Shown here: in pieces, positions 34,040-48,435 of the stretch
Numbering within the stretch: position 1 is the first letter of the stretch
How the letters are laid out: each line of letters begins with the position of its first letter
Assembly: GCF_019039105.1 (NCBI RefSeq)
Contig: NZ_JAHPIV010000006.1
Location: 175,581 to 239,580, forward strand
From: Desertibacillus haloalkaliphilus
GTDB taxonomy: Bacteria; Bacillota; Bacilli; Bacillales; KJ1-10-99
Direction: 5' to 3'
Length of the DNA stretch: 64,000 nucleotides
Position numbers and translations under genes: made by a program
The notes under the pieces: generated by a model
Database searches by the model: none
Seen by the model: only the letters and a program-made list of their open reading frames with translations
Told to the model about the DNA's origin: nothing

Positions 34040-34876
34040 TCACTCCGTCTCTTCATGCCCTTCTTGATCAAAAATGCTAGGATTGGGCATTTCCCGAGCG
34101 TCAACGTTAACCGTATTGGCTGGAGGTGCAAGCGGTGAGCGCGCTTCTGGATCACGAAGCAATGGCTCATGAATGTCTACACCAATCGCATCCTTTTCGA
34201 TAGCGATCGTTTCAACGATCCGTTGCGCGATTTGCCGCCCTAGTCGAAGACCTTCTTCATTGTCGACTGGAAAATGCACGCCTGCATACAGTCGTGAGTT
34301 TGCACTGTCTGTTGCAATTTCATTCACTCGCTCGCGCTCAAGCGGGAAGAAGTAATTAATGATCGTTTGTGCACAACCGGCCACCGTTGCATGTCCAGAG
34401 GGATAAGTCGGATGTGTTGGTGTTTGGATCACTGTATGAAGAGAATCATCTAGATGTACGGGCCTAGCAATATCATACAAATATTTAAAATACCAGCAAA
34501 CAACAAACGCATCATTGATCGCCGCTTGCAGGACACTCATGACCCGAGCTCCTGTTGCTGGTGCGAGTTGATAGCCATCGATAAGTCGGACGGCGACATC
34601 ATTCCAAACTGTCATCGGTGAATGCTTATATTTTTCAGCTAATTTGCTCTCCTCTGCAGAACGCTTGTTTACCGTGTCTTGAACCTGTTCCAGCTGCCCG
34701 TTGAAGTCAATTCGATATGGATCTTTGATTTTCGGATTAAAAAAGTCGCCCCGTTTATCAAGAAGGAACGCCCCAAATATCCTCGCAAAATAAAACATCT
34801 TCCACGAGCCTGCATGAGGGGTAACGCCAGTTGTTGCTGCAAGCTCGGACCATCGTGGTGGTTGTATACTTTTCAC
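34040..34876 (-). CDS. Vanadium-dependent haloperoxidase/PAP2-like protein
   Basis: The 278-residue protein has the three phosphate/vanadate site motifs of the acid phosphatase-haloperoxidase fold: KYLYDIARP (K-x6-RP), YPSGHATVAG (PSGH) and SRLYAGVHFPVDNEEG (SR-x5-H-x3-D). Members either hydrolyse phosphate esters or, with vanadate, oxidise halides. There is no signal peptide or membrane span, which favours a soluble haloperoxidase-like protein over a membrane PAP2 lipid phosphatase. I choose the GTG at 34876, preceded by GGAGGGGAG; the open frame continues to 34933 (TTG) and includes an ATG at 34891. Actual activity is unknown. Confidence 0.82.
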   Translation of the reverse strand: MKSIQPPRWSELAATTGVTPHAGSWKMFYFARIFGAFLLDKRGDFFNPKIKDPYRIDFNGQLEQVQDTVNKRSAEESKLAEKYKHSPMTVWNDVAVRLIDGYQLAPATGARVMSVLQAAINDAFVVCWYFKYLYDIARPVHLDDSLHTVIQTPTHPTYPSGHATVAGCAQTIINYFFPLERERVNEIATDSANSRLYAGVHFPVDNEEGLRLGRQIAQRIVETIAIEKDAIGVDIHEPLLRDPEARSPLAPPANTVNVDAREMPNPSIFDQEGHEETE

Positions 34877-35038
34877 CTTTCTCCCCTCCATCTCCAACAC
34901 GTTTACTAATACGGTATGATGACGAGCTCGCAAGCGTTCCCCTACAGGGCTGGTATCAGGCTATTCTTCTTTTTTCAGTGTATTAAAAAGTCCCAGTGCT
35001 AAGGCAAAGGCGATCATCGTTCCCATTTCAGCTGCTCT

Positions 35039-35615
35039 TTGTCCTTCATCGCTCTTATGAAGGACATTTCACTCTCAGTTCAGCACCGTTTTGTCCTTCA
35101 TCTCCCTTATGAAGGACATTCCACACTCGTTTCACCATCGTTTTGTCCTTCATCGCCCTTATGAAGGACATTCCACACTCGTTTCACCATCGTTTTGTCC
35201 TTCACCCCCTTATGAAGGACATTTCACTCTCAGTTCAGCACCGTTTTGTCCTTCATCTCCCTTATGAAGGACATTCCACACTCGTTTCACCATCGTTTTG
35301 TCCTTCATCGCCCTTTCACTTTCAGCACCGTTTTGTCCTTCATCTCCCTTATGAAGGACATTCCACACTCGTTTCACCATCGTTTTGTCCTTCATCGCCC
35401 CTATGAAGGACATTTCACTCTCGTTTCAGCACCGTTTTGTCCTTCATCTCCCTTATGAAGGACATTCCACTCTCAGTTCAGCACCGTTTTGTCCTTCATC
35501 TCCCTTATGAAGGACATTTCACACTCGTTTCAGCACCGTTTTGTCCTTCATCGCCCTTATGAAGGACATTCCACTCTCAGTTCAGCACCGTTTTGTCCTT
35601 CATCCCTCCTATGAA
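35039..35615. repeat. 12-unit tandem array of a 52-bp hairpin repeat
   Basis: The word GTCCTTCA recurs at 35041, 35093, 35145, 35197, 35248, 35300, 35335, 35387, 35439, 35491, 35543 and 35595, so the period is 52 bp except for one shortened unit. Most units contain GTCCTTCAT N7 ATGAAGGAC, a 9-bp hairpin, joined by ATTCCACACTCGTTTCACCATCG or a variant. Two linker types (CTCGTTTCACCATCG and CTCAGTTCAGCACCG) alternate irregularly. No promoter or coding sense is evident. Between 34934 and 35040 there is one tiny minus-strand frame (34961-35026, 21 codons) with no good ribosome binding site. Confidence 0.92.
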
Positions 35616-35659
35616 AGATAGCCTCCCTCGTTCCTGCAGCACGCTGCCCTTCGCAATGT

Positions 35660-35698
35660 AAAAAACCTCCTCGCTCATTTGAGCGAAGAGGTTTTTTA
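35660..35698 (-). terminator. Terminator of the glycolytic operon
   Basis: AACCTCTTCGCTCA and TGAGCGAGGAGGTT pair with a very short loop, with TTTTTT on both sides. It sits directly after eno. Confidence 0.92.
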
Positions 35699-35704
35699 TT
35701 ACAC

Positions 35705-36994
<1,290 letters not shown>

Positions 36995-37115
36995 TCATCT
37001 CCCTTTTCTTCACAAAATTTTTTGCAGTCGGTTATCCTTTTATAGCCTATAGAGAATTCGACAACTGTGACGAGTTTCCTCTGCTGTTATCGAATTGTGC
37101 ATGTTTTATTAAAAA

Positions 37116-40602
<3,487 letters not shown>

Positions 40603-40645
40603 CAGGATGCCCCCTCATGCGTTTAATTATCTTTACAGAAAAGGA

Positions 40646-40688
40646 AAGGGGAGTCAGAAAATAATTTGATACTTCCTCCTCCCCTTCC
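40646..40688 (-). terminator. Weak terminator-like hairpin between gapA and pgk
   Basis: On the minus strand GGAAGGGGAG pairs with CTCCCCTTTCC around a long AT-rich loop, and TTTT follows. It could reduce read-through from the cggR-gapA unit into pgk, or stabilise the gapA mRNA end. Confidence 0.45.
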
Positions 40689-40709
40689 AAATTCATGCAC
40701 TATATACGA

Positions 40710-41747
<1,038 letters not shown>

Positions 41748-41774
41748 CTATTTATTTTTGAAAAACTTTCCGAT

Positions 41775-41832
41775 CGTTACGACTGTAACGAGGGAAGCAG
41801 TTCTTCATATCTGCAAAATTATTTTTACAGAT
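41775..41832 (-). promoter_or_regulatory. Stem-loops in the cggR-gapA intercistronic region
   Basis: On the minus strand ATCTGTAAAA/TTTTGCAGAT (41832-41809) and CGTTAC-AGTC-GTAACG (41790-41775) form two hairpins in front of gapA. In B. subtilis the cggR-gapA mRNA is cut near the end of cggR and a 5' stem-loop stabilises the gapA part. The position here suits the same role, which I infer. Confidence 0.6.
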
Positions 41833-41873
41833 TCAAAAGGGTAGTCTTTAGGGTTCCCCTTTAGTAACGTTTC

Positions 41874-42896
41874 TTATGTTTCTTGCAGAAGCGCCTTGGC
41901 ACAAGCTTCATCTGTGATTAACACATCACTCGGTCGATGGTTCATAAATGACTCAATCGCACCCGCCTTGGACGCCCCGCCGGCAACGGAAATGACCGCG
42001 CGGCTATTTTCTACATCGTTGAGATGTAAACCAATCGTTCTCTCTCTGTGAATAATGTTTCCTGTTTTATCAAAATAATAACCAAAAGCTTCACCAACAG
42101 CATGATTTTCTTCAAGTTTTGCTAGAACAACATTTGAAGAATTTCGTCTATTGGCCATGGCAATAGCTTCCCCGATTCCGTGAATAACGATACGAGCAGA
42201 CGTAATAATTTCTTGAACTTCCTTGACCGTCGGCTCTTGAATAAGCGATTGATACGTTTCTTCACTTAAATGATCCGGTACATGCAGGAGACGATAGTTT
42301 GCCCCTGCCTTCTTAGCCATCGTGGAACTAATCGTATTCGCTTGATTTTCGACCTGCTCACCAAGCCCACCGCGTGCCGGGACAAACGTTACTTCGTGGA
42401 GTTTCGGTCCAGGCGACATCATGTCAGCCACACGAGCAACGGTCGTTCCACCTGTTACGGCAACGACGTCGCCAGCGATCAGTTCATTTTTCAAATAACT
42501 GACACAAGCGAGTCCCATCTCTCTTTTTACAACTGGGTGTTGTTCACTATCACCTGGTACAACCGTTACATTCGCAACTTGCAATCGTTGCGCTAAACGT
42601 TGCTCTAAGTGCTTTAGACCGAGCACCTCTCTCATCACTTCTTCTAATCCGTCAAGGACGTGTGCACCATCATCGGTTAAACTCATGCCCGATGAGGCAA
42701 AATGAAGGAGCCCTTGCGCCTTTAGAAATTCTACTTCAGCCCGTAGGACACGTTCTGAGATTTCAACGCTTGAAGATAAGCTTCTCCTCCCAATCGGCTG
42801 CATTAAGCGAATGTACTGGAGAATCCGATAGCGCTTTGCCATCGTTTCAAGAGCATCTGGGATTAATTTTTTTTGGATGTCAAGTAACTGTCTCAT
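41874..42896 (-). CDS. cggR: Central glycolytic genes regulator CggR
   Basis: CggR is a SorC/DeoR-family repressor of the gapA operon, inactivated by fructose 1,6-bisphosphate. The 340-residue protein has an N-terminal winged helix (PIGRRSLSSSVEISERVLRAEVEFLKAQGLL) and a sugar-phosphate isomerase-like effector domain with VVAVTGGTTVARVADMM, FVPARGGLGEQVENQANTI and ISVAGGASKAGAIESFM as phosphate-binding loops. Its operator lies 31 bp upstream of the start codon. It leads the glycolytic operon in the standard Bacillus order. Confidence 0.96.
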   Translation of the reverse strand: MRQLLDIQKKLIPDALETMAKRYRILQYIRLMQPIGRRSLSSSVEISERVLRAEVEFLKAQGLLHFASSGMSLTDDGAHVLDGLEEVMREVLGLKHLEQRLAQRLQVANVTVVPGDSEQHPVVKREMGLACVSYLKNELIAGDVVAVTGGTTVARVADMMSPGPKLHEVTFVPARGGLGEQVENQANTISSTMAKKAGANYRLLHVPDHLSEETYQSLIQEPTVKEVQEIITSARIVIHGIGEAIAMANRRNSSNVVLAKLEENHAVGEAFGYYFDKTGNIIHRERTIGLHLNDVENSRAVISVAGGASKAGAIESFMNHRPSDVLITDEACAKALLQET

Positions 42897-42926
42897 AAAA
42901 CCACCTATCCAAATCTTACCTACAGG

Positions 42927-42962
42927 GACTCGTTGCGTCCCTCATAGACATATTTCGTCCCG
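42927..42962 (-). promoter_or_regulatory. CggR operator
   Basis: The minus strand reads CGGGAC-N6-TGTC, then 4 bases, then AGGGAC-N6-AGTC. This fits the known CggR operator, two direct CGGGAC-N6-TGTC half-sites 4 bp apart, with two mismatches in the second half. It lies between the presumed promoter and cggR. Confidence 0.88.
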
Positions 42963-43038
42963 ATCATTCCAAAAAAAAGATCAGTTCCTTATCTTCATTT
43001 TAATAGTAACAAGGAAATGACCTACACACAAGGGGAAT

Positions 43039-43290
43039 TTACCCAATTTGCGAAAGTAATCGCTTTCTTATCTTTTCTTTCGACAAAATTCCATAATCGA
43101 TATCTTCACCATCGACCGAAACAACCGGAATCATAATTTGATACTTTTCTAAAAGTGTATCGTCTTTGTAAATATCTACTTCTGTGATCTCTAACGGAAT
43201 TTCCTTATTGATTTCTACCAAAACGGCAAGGCCTTTATCACATAATGAGCAATTTTCTTTTGAATAATACGTTATCTTTATTTTGTCCAT
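43039..43290 (-). CDS. Glutaredoxin-like protein
   Basis: The 83-residue protein has a thioredoxin-fold core with the redox motif YSKENCSLCDKG (CxxC), the cis-proline region MIPVVSVDGEDI and the final helix SKEKIRKRLLSQI. It belongs to the small glutaredoxin-like group often encoded between sigL and cggR in Bacillus relatives. It may reduce disulfides or act as an electron carrier; no partner is apparent. It starts 11 nt after rpoN and is probably co-transcribed with it. Confidence 0.8.
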   Translation of the reverse strand: MDKIKITYYSKENCSLCDKGLAVLVEINKEIPLEITEVDIYKDDTLLEKYQIMIPVVSVDGEDIDYGILSKEKIRKRLLSQIG

Positions 43291-43301
43291 ACTTCCTCCA
43301 G

Positions 43302-44642
43302 TTATTCATATCGTTTCCGCTTTGATGAAGAAGGAATATTCATTTCATCGCGATACTTGGCGACAGCTCTACGCGAAATCGAAACATCTTTTTCTTCTTT
43401 TAACTGATTGACGATCTTCTGATCAGACAGTGGTTTCTGTTTATTTTCATTATCAATCATCGCTTTGATCATTTGTTTAATCGATTGAGACGATGAGGTA
43501 GTTGTATTATTTGCTTGAACACCTGAGGTAAAAAAGTATTTCAGTTCAAATAGCCCCTTTGGAGTTTGTACGTATTTCTGGGTTGTCGTCCGACTGACCG
43601 TTGATTCATGGACGTCAACTTTCTCAGCGATTTCTTTTAACGTTAGTGGTTTGAGCGCTTCGGTTCCATCCTCAAAGAACTCCTTTTGATGCTCAACAAT
43701 CGCTTCAGTCACTTTGAAGAGTGTCTGCTGGCGCTGGTTGATGCTTTTTAACAGCCACATCATTTGCTGGTACTTCTGCTTTGCATACTTACTTGCTTCA
43801 GTTTCTGCATTTTCCTGAAGTAAATACTGATACTGACGATTCAATTTAATCGGCGGCAGCAAATCATCGTGTACCGTCACAACAAGTTCACCGTCTACCT
43901 TTTCGACACTCACATCAGGAACAATAAAACGTGTCGGTTCAGAATAAAAGTTAATCCCCGGACGCGGCTCCAGTGTTTGGATTAAATCATAGACGGATTG
44001 AACTTCCTGCATCGTAATCGATAGTTCCTTGGCTATCTGCTTCCACTTCTTCTCCGCTAATAATTCGAGATACTCTCCGACGACAATTTCGGCTAACGAA
44101 TCACGCGCCGGCAGCTCTTGGAGTTGCAGTAGTAAGCATTCTCGAAGTGATCTTGCTCCAACACCAATTGGATCTAATTGCTGTAAAAGCAAGAGCCCCT
44201 CCTCCACCTCATCTTCTGACCGCCCCAATTCAATCGCAATATCTGCAAGTGAATGTTGGAAATAACCAGCTTCATCCACATGAAGCGCAAGGTAGGTAAC
44301 CACTTCTCGCTCTTCATCACTACTATCAAGCAAGCGAATCTGTTCTAGCAAATGCTCGCGCAAACCACTCTCATCCTTGCTAATATGATCAAATGGTGAA
44401 AAATTCGGATCACCTTCATATGGCTTCGCATCTTCACTCACTGAGAAATCAACTTGTTTTTTCCACTCATCAAGGTCACGTCCATCTTTGATCTCCATCA
44501 GGGGGTTTTCTAACGCTTGTTCATGAATAAAAGCAGATAAATCAAGCGTCGAATATTGCAAAAGTGTAATCGCTTGACGCAATTCAGTTGTCATCACTAA
44601 GTTCATCGACTGCTTCTGATATAAGCCGAACTCCATATTCAT
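43302..44642 (-). CDS. rpoN: RNA polymerase sigma-54 factor
   Basis: Sigma-54 (SigL in Bacillus) directs RNA polymerase to -24/-12 promoters that need an ATP-driven enhancer-binding activator. The 446-residue protein has the Gln/Leu-rich activator-interacting region (LYQKQSMNLVMTTELRQAITLLQYSTLDL), an acidic middle, the core-binding domain, the helix-turn-helix VHESTVSRTTTQKYVQTPKG and the RpoN box ISRRAVAKYRDEMNIPSSSKR. The ATG at 44642 follows AGGGGGAG; the open frame extends upstream without a start signal. No sigma-54 activator or target promoter was found in this window. Confidence 0.96.
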   Translation of the reverse strand: MNMEFGLYQKQSMNLVMTTELRQAITLLQYSTLDLSAFIHEQALENPLMEIKDGRDLDEWKKQVDFSVSEDAKPYEGDPNFSPFDHISKDESGLREHLLEQIRLLDSSDEEREVVTYLALHVDEAGYFQHSLADIAIELGRSEDEVEEGLLLLQQLDPIGVGARSLRECLLLQLQELPARDSLAEIVVGEYLELLAEKKWKQIAKELSITMQEVQSVYDLIQTLEPRPGINFYSEPTRFIVPDVSVEKVDGELVVTVHDDLLPPIKLNRQYQYLLQENAETEASKYAKQKYQQMMWLLKSINQRQQTLFKVTEAIVEHQKEFFEDGTEALKPLTLKEIAEKVDVHESTVSRTTTQKYVQTPKGLFELKYFFTSGVQANNTTTSSSQSIKQMIKAMIDNENKQKPLSDQKIVNQLKEEKDVSISRRAVAKYRDEMNIPSSSKRKRYE

Positions 44643-44846
44643 AAAAATCTCCCCCTGCATACTAGAATACACTATGAGCGTTCACTCTGTTACGATCGTA
44701 CTATTATAATGTCGCTACAACTCTCGACTGAAAGCGTTTTCCAGTACATATATACGTAAACGTGCCTCGTCTTCATGCCTGCTAATCTTTATTTTAATGA
44801 AACATGACACCATATGTAAAGAAGAAGGTTTTACCTAACAGACTTT

Positions 44847-44970
44847 TGGAGTTGGGTAGTTGGGTAGTTGGGTAGTCGGTTAGCTTTTAGGAAAACATCT
44901 GAACCTCTCTTGCCTACTCCCTCGAGCCACCCCATTCCCTAACCAACTAATTACTAACTACTAACCACTA
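44847..44970. repeat. GGTTAGT/GGTAGTTG repeat tracts in both orientations
   Basis: GGAGTTGGGTAGTTGGGTAG and further GGGTAGT units (44847-44882) face CTAACCAACTAATTACTAAC and further ACTAACC units (44939-44970). Together they make an imperfect inverted pair. The heptamer core is the same as in the tract between arsR and arsB. Confidence 0.65.
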
Positions 44971-44971
44971 A

Positions 44972-45039
44972 CAAAAAAAACTGTCCCAACTAAATGACAT
45001 CTACCTCTAGGTTCGAGGTTCTTGCCACGGTTGCGACAG
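44972..45039 (-). terminator. Orphan terminator-like structure upstream of rpoN
   Basis: On the minus strand CTGTCGCAAC pairs with GTTGGGACAG, with an inner hairpin ACCTCGAACCTAGAGGT, and a run of eight T follows. No gene on this strand precedes it within 1 kb. It could end an antisense or small RNA from the clpP side, or be a repeat-associated hairpin. Confidence 0.55.
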
Positions 45040-45298
45040 CTCCTAACACGTTTTATATTCGATTGCTTAATTTCAACTTTTCTACTTCTATTATAGACGA
45101 GCTCACATATACTTGGAGTAAATAGATTTGACAACATTGCAAATATTCACTCCCCAGTTGATACATTCACGAACTACCGCTCTATTTTTCAAACCCATTT
45201 TCACATCAACGTTTAAATGGCTATAATTCGGTTATTATTAAAAGAGGGATTTTGTTAGGCTAAATCGAAATAGTTTAAAGAGGCGGACGTTCATATTG

Positions 45299-45328
45299 TT
45301 TGACCTTACTTGACCATTAAGTTATGAT
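45299..45328 (+). promoter_or_regulatory. clpP promoter with CtsR box
   Basis: TTGACC (45300-45305), 17 bp and TATGAT (45323-45328) form a sigma-A promoter. The sequence TTTGACC-TTA-CTTGACC (45299-45315), read on the other strand as GGTCAAG-TAA-GGTCAAA, matches the heptad repeat bound by the class III heat-shock repressor CtsR. Heat and stress control of clpP follows from this. Confidence 0.88.
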
Positions 45329-45369
45329 GGTACATAAGAAAACGTTAAGTTTAAAGGAGGACGTTACGA

Positions 45370-45951
45370 ATGAATTTAATACCTACAGTTATTGAACAAA
45401 CAAACCGTGGTGAAAGAGCCTATGATATTTACTCACGTCTATTAAAAGACCGCATTATTATGCTAGGAAGCGGTGTCGATGATAATGTCGCAAACTCAAT
45501 CGTCGCTCAGCTTCTATTCCTAGCTGCCGAAGACCCTGAAAAAGATATTTCGCTATACATTAATAGCCCAGGTGGTTCGATCACAGCAGGGATGGCGATC
45601 TATGATACGATGCAATACATTAAGCCAAAAGTAAACACAATTTGCATCGGTATGGCTGCTTCAATGGGTGCTTTCCTATTAGCTGCTGGTGAACCTGGCA
45701 AACGCTTTGCGTTACCAAACAGTGAAGTGATGATTCACCAACCATTAGGTGGTACGCAAGGTCAAGCGTCTGACATCGAGATCCATGCGAAACGCATCAT
45801 CCAAATGCGCGAGAAGCTAAACCAAATTCTTTCAGAGCGTACAGGTCAACCACTAGAAGTGATTGAGCGTGATACAGACCGTGATAACTTCATGACAGCA
45901 GCTGAAGCAAAAGAATACGGCTTAATTGATGATGTTATTTCACAAACATAA
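45370..45951 (+). CDS. clpP: ATP-dependent Clp protease proteolytic subunit
   Basis: ClpP forms the 14-subunit proteolytic chamber used by ClpX, ClpC and ClpE. The 193-residue protein has Ser98 ([10 protein letters not shown]), His123 (MIHQPLGG) and the Asp of [12 protein letters not shown] as the catalytic triad, and the N-terminal [27 protein letters not shown] that seals the gate. AAAGGAGG precedes the ATG. A CtsR-controlled promoter lies upstream and a terminator downstream. It degrades, among others, proteins tagged by the tmRNA encoded in this window. Confidence 0.98.
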   Translation: MNLIPTVIEQTNRGERAYDIYSRLLKDRIIMLGSGVDDNVANSIVAQLLFLAAEDPEKDISLYINSPGGSITAGMAIYDTMQYIKPKVNTICIGMAASMGAFLLAAGEPGKRFALPNSEVMIHQPLGGTQGQASDIEIHAKRIIQMREKLNQILSERTGQPLEVIERDTDRDNFMTAAEAKEYGLIDDVISQT

Positions 45952-45974
45952 TAAATGCAAGTAATTGCGTTCAC

Positions 45975-46020
45975 AAAAGGCGATGTGATTTCTGCTCCAG
46001 CAGACTCCATCGCCCTTTTA
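45975..46020 (+). terminator. Terminator after clpP
   Basis: AAAAGGCGATG pairs with CATCGCCCTTTT, with TCTGCTCCAGCAGA as an inner hairpin, followed by TTTTA. Confidence 0.85.
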
Positions 46021-46061
46021 TTATCTGTGCCAAAACTTTGATTGATTTCCGCGGTTCACGT

Positions 46062-46098
46062 AAAAAACTTCGCAGCCATTCATTGCGAAGTTTTTTTG
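46062..46098 (-). terminator. Terminator after crh
   Basis: AAAAAACTTCGCA and TGCGAAGTTTTTTT form a strong hairpin directly past the crh stop. T-runs on both strands make it bidirectional. Confidence 0.88.
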
Positions 46099-46102
46099 GT
46101 AT

Positions 46103-46360
46103 CTATTCTTCTTTTTCGACGAAGTTGATTAATGCGTCCATTGCTTCCTCTTCATCATTACCTTCCGTCACGATGGTAACCTTTACACCAGAGCCGATGG
46201 CTAAGCTCATAATGCCCATGATACTTTTCGCATTCACCTTTTTCGTATCTTTTTCAATAAAAATATCCGAGCTAAAGCGGTTTGCCTCCTGGACAAACAA
46301 TGCTGCCGGGCGTGCTTGTAAACCCGTCTTTAATTTCACTTCAACTTCCTTTTCTACCAC
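46103..46360 (-). CDS. crh: Catabolite repression HPr-like protein Crh
   Basis: Crh is an HPr paralogue that cannot take part in sugar phosphotransfer but, when phosphorylated on Ser46 by HPr kinase, acts as a CcpA cofactor. The 85-residue protein has GLQARPAALFV, in which Gln15 replaces the catalytic His of HPr, and KSIMGIMSL with Ser46. This is the diagnostic pattern. It follows whiA in the conserved yvc cluster. It may help control the candidate cre sites of the uronate locus in this window. Confidence 0.97.
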   Translation of the reverse strand: MVEKEVEVKLKTGLQARPAALFVQEANRFSSDIFIEKDTKKVNAKSIMGIMSLAIGSGVKVTIVTEGNDEEEAMDALINFVEKEE

Positions 46361-46449
46361 CTAGATCTCCTCCATTCAAATTTATCATCACAGCAATTGT
46401 TCATTACTATTGTTTTCGTTTCGAAATAACGCGTTGGACAAGCATTCAT

Positions 46450-47415
46450 TTACTTTCCTACCTTCACATCTTCACCGGAACGAATCTTCTCAGCTAATTC
46501 ATCAAGCTTACGTAAGCGATGATTGACGCCGGATTTACTCACCTTCCCACCTGACATCATTTCACCGAGTTCCTTTAAAGTGACATCCTGATGCTTTAAA
46601 CGAAGTTCAGCGATTTCGCGAAGTTTATCTGGTAGGTTGTTTAAACCGATTTCTTGTTCAACTAGCCGTATGTTTTCCACCTGCCGCAATGCAGCCCCAA
46701 CCGTTTTATTCAGGTTAGCGGTTTCACAGTTAACGAGTCGATTAACTGAGTTACGCATATCTTTCATAATTCGTACATCTTCAAAGCGAAGCAGTGCTTG
46801 ATGAGCCCCAATAATATTTAAGAACTCAGAAATCTTTTCACCCTCTTTTAAATACGTAATGAAACCTTTCTTACGCTCAAGCGGTTTCGCCTTTAAATCA
46901 TATGCGTTCATTAATTCACAAAGAGACTGATTATGTTCCTCATATAAAGAGAAAATTTCGACATGATAAGACGATGTTTCTGGGTGGTTAATCGAACCAC
47001 CTGCTAAAAAGGCTCCGCGTAAGTAGGCACGGCGGCAGCAGTTCTCCTTTATCATATGCGGTGAAATTTTTCGTATGAAAACAAACCCTTCCTCTTCTAT
47101 AATATCTAAATTGACTAACAGTTGTCGTGCTTCATGCGAAATTCTCACTAAATAGACATTATTTTTTTTCAGACGCATCTTTTTACGAACCAAAAGCTCG
47201 ACATGTGTATGATATAGCTTTTTGATCAGTGTATAAATACGCCTTGCAATCGCTGCATTTTCAGTTGATATATCTAACACGAGCTGCTGATTGCTAAACG
47301 ACAGTGAACCATTCATGCGAATGAGGGCCGCCAGTTCAGCTTGTGCACAACAACCATCAGTTTCTAATTGGGTTAGCTCTTTTTTCGTCGTGGCAGCAAA
47401 TGACACCTGCCTCAC
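46450..47415 (-). CDS. whiA: WhiA family DNA-binding protein
   Basis: WhiA combines an N-terminal degenerate LAGLIDADG homing-endonuclease fold with a C-terminal helix-turn-helix and, in Firmicutes, affects cell division and chromosome segregation. The 321-residue protein shows [27 protein letters not shown] (core of the LAGLIDADG part) and [19 protein letters not shown] DNA-binding helices near the C-terminus ([39 protein letters not shown]). It lies between yvcK and crh as in Bacillus. Confidence 0.96.
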   Translation of the reverse strand: MRQVSFAATTKKELTQLETDGCCAQAELAALIRMNGSLSFSNQQLVLDISTENAAIARRIYTLIKKLYHTHVELLVRKKMRLKKNNVYLVRISHEARQLLVNLDIIEEEGFVFIRKISPHMIKENCCRRAYLRGAFLAGGSINHPETSSYHVEIFSLYEEHNQSLCELMNAYDLKAKPLERKKGFITYLKEGEKISEFLNIIGAHQALLRFEDVRIMKDMRNSVNRLVNCETANLNKTVGAALRQVENIRLVEQEIGLNNLPDKLREIAELRLKHQDVTLKELGEMMSGGKVSKSGVNHRLRKLDELAEKIRSGEDVKVGK

Positions 47416-47490
47416 CTCTTTTACTATGATCTCAATTTAACTAGCTTTAACGGGTCATAAGTTACCACAGCAAACGCTCGTTGCTACCGC

Positions 47491-48435
47491 CTACAAGAGC
47501 GATAGCAGGGAGCTTGATACTTTCTTTGCATCATGACGCAATAAATAGCCTTCATAATGGACAAAATAATCTTTGATGACCTTGAGACCAAGTGACCGAA
47601 TCGTTTCCTCATCATTGATCACCGGTTCAGCATCCTCTTGTGCATACCGCTCAATAATCGCTGATGGAATGTGATGATTATTAACTAACACAACGTCCAG
47701 TAACCCTTGACCAACATGATTCACGATTGACTGGACATGGTCTGACGCCTTATAACCATCTGTTTCCCCTGATTGTGTCATCGCGTTACAAATGTAAACT
47801 TTTTTTGCTTTCGCCTGTTTAATTGTTTCTGAAATCTGCGGGACTAACAAATTTGGGATCACACTCGTGTACAAGCTTCCCGGTCCAATCACGATCAGAT
47901 CCGCTTCACGAATCGCCTGTAAACTATCCTCGAGCGGTGTGATTTGCTCAGGCGTTAAAAATACACGCTTAATTTGTTTTCCAACGAGCGGAATTTGCGA
48001 TTCACCAGCCACGAGCGTCCCATCGGTCATTTCAGCATGGAGGCTAATGCTCGTATTCGCAGCAGGCAAGACTTTACCACGTACATTTAAGACACGACTT
48101 AATTCTGTTATCCCTTTTGCAAAATCACCTGTAATTGACGTCATTCCCGCAAGTAACAGGTTACCGAGCGAATGCCCAGATAAACCATTGCCATTTTCAA
48201 AGCGGTGTTGAAAAAGCTGTTCGACTAATGGTTCAACCTCAGAGAGAGCAACTAAAACGTTACGAACATCTCCTGGAGGCGGTATGTTTAATTCTTTTCT
48301 AAGTCGTCCGGAGCTCCCACCGTCATCTGCGACAGTGACGATTGCGGTAATATCAACCGAAAACGTCTTTAAACCACGAAGCAGAACAGACAGGCCAGTT
48401 CCTCCCCCGATGACGACAATCTTTTTATTATCCAC
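47491..48435 (-). CDS. yvcK: Gluconeogenesis factor YvcK/GlmR (CofD-like)
   Basis: YvcK binds UDP-sugars and supports cell-wall precursor synthesis and growth on gluconeogenic carbon sources. The 314-residue Rossmann-like protein has the N-terminal loop VVIGGGTGLSVLLRGLK, the segment VTVADDGGSSGRLRKEL, SGHSLGNLLLAGM and the C-terminal IGPGSLYTSVIPNLLVPQI. It starts at the base after the rapZ stop codon, so the pair is co-translated. The order rapZ-yvcK-whiA-crh is conserved in Bacillus. Confidence 0.96.
   Translation of the reverse strand: MDNKKIVVIGGGTGLSVLLRGLKTFSVDITAIVTVADDGGSSGRLRKELNIPPPGDVRNVLVALSEVEPLVEQLFQHRFENGNGLSGHSLGNLLLAGMTSITGDFAKGITELSRVLNVRGKVLPAANTSISLHAEMTDGTLVAGESQIPLVGKQIKRVFLTPEQITPLEDSLQAIREADLIVIGPGSLYTSVIPNLLVPQISETIKQAKAKKVYICNAMTQSGETDGYKASDHVQSIVNHVGQGLLDVVLVNNHHIPSAIIERYAQEDAEPVINDEETIRSLGLKVIKDYFVHYEGYLLRHDAKKVSSSLLSLL

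Noticed and set aside
35039..35615. CRISPR array
   Set aside because: The whole 52-bp unit repeats, with no unique spacers of constant length and no cas genes. It is a tandem hairpin array.
46103..46360. HPr (ptsH)
   Set aside because: Residue 15 is Gln, not His, and the gene is in the whiA-crh context, so it is Crh.
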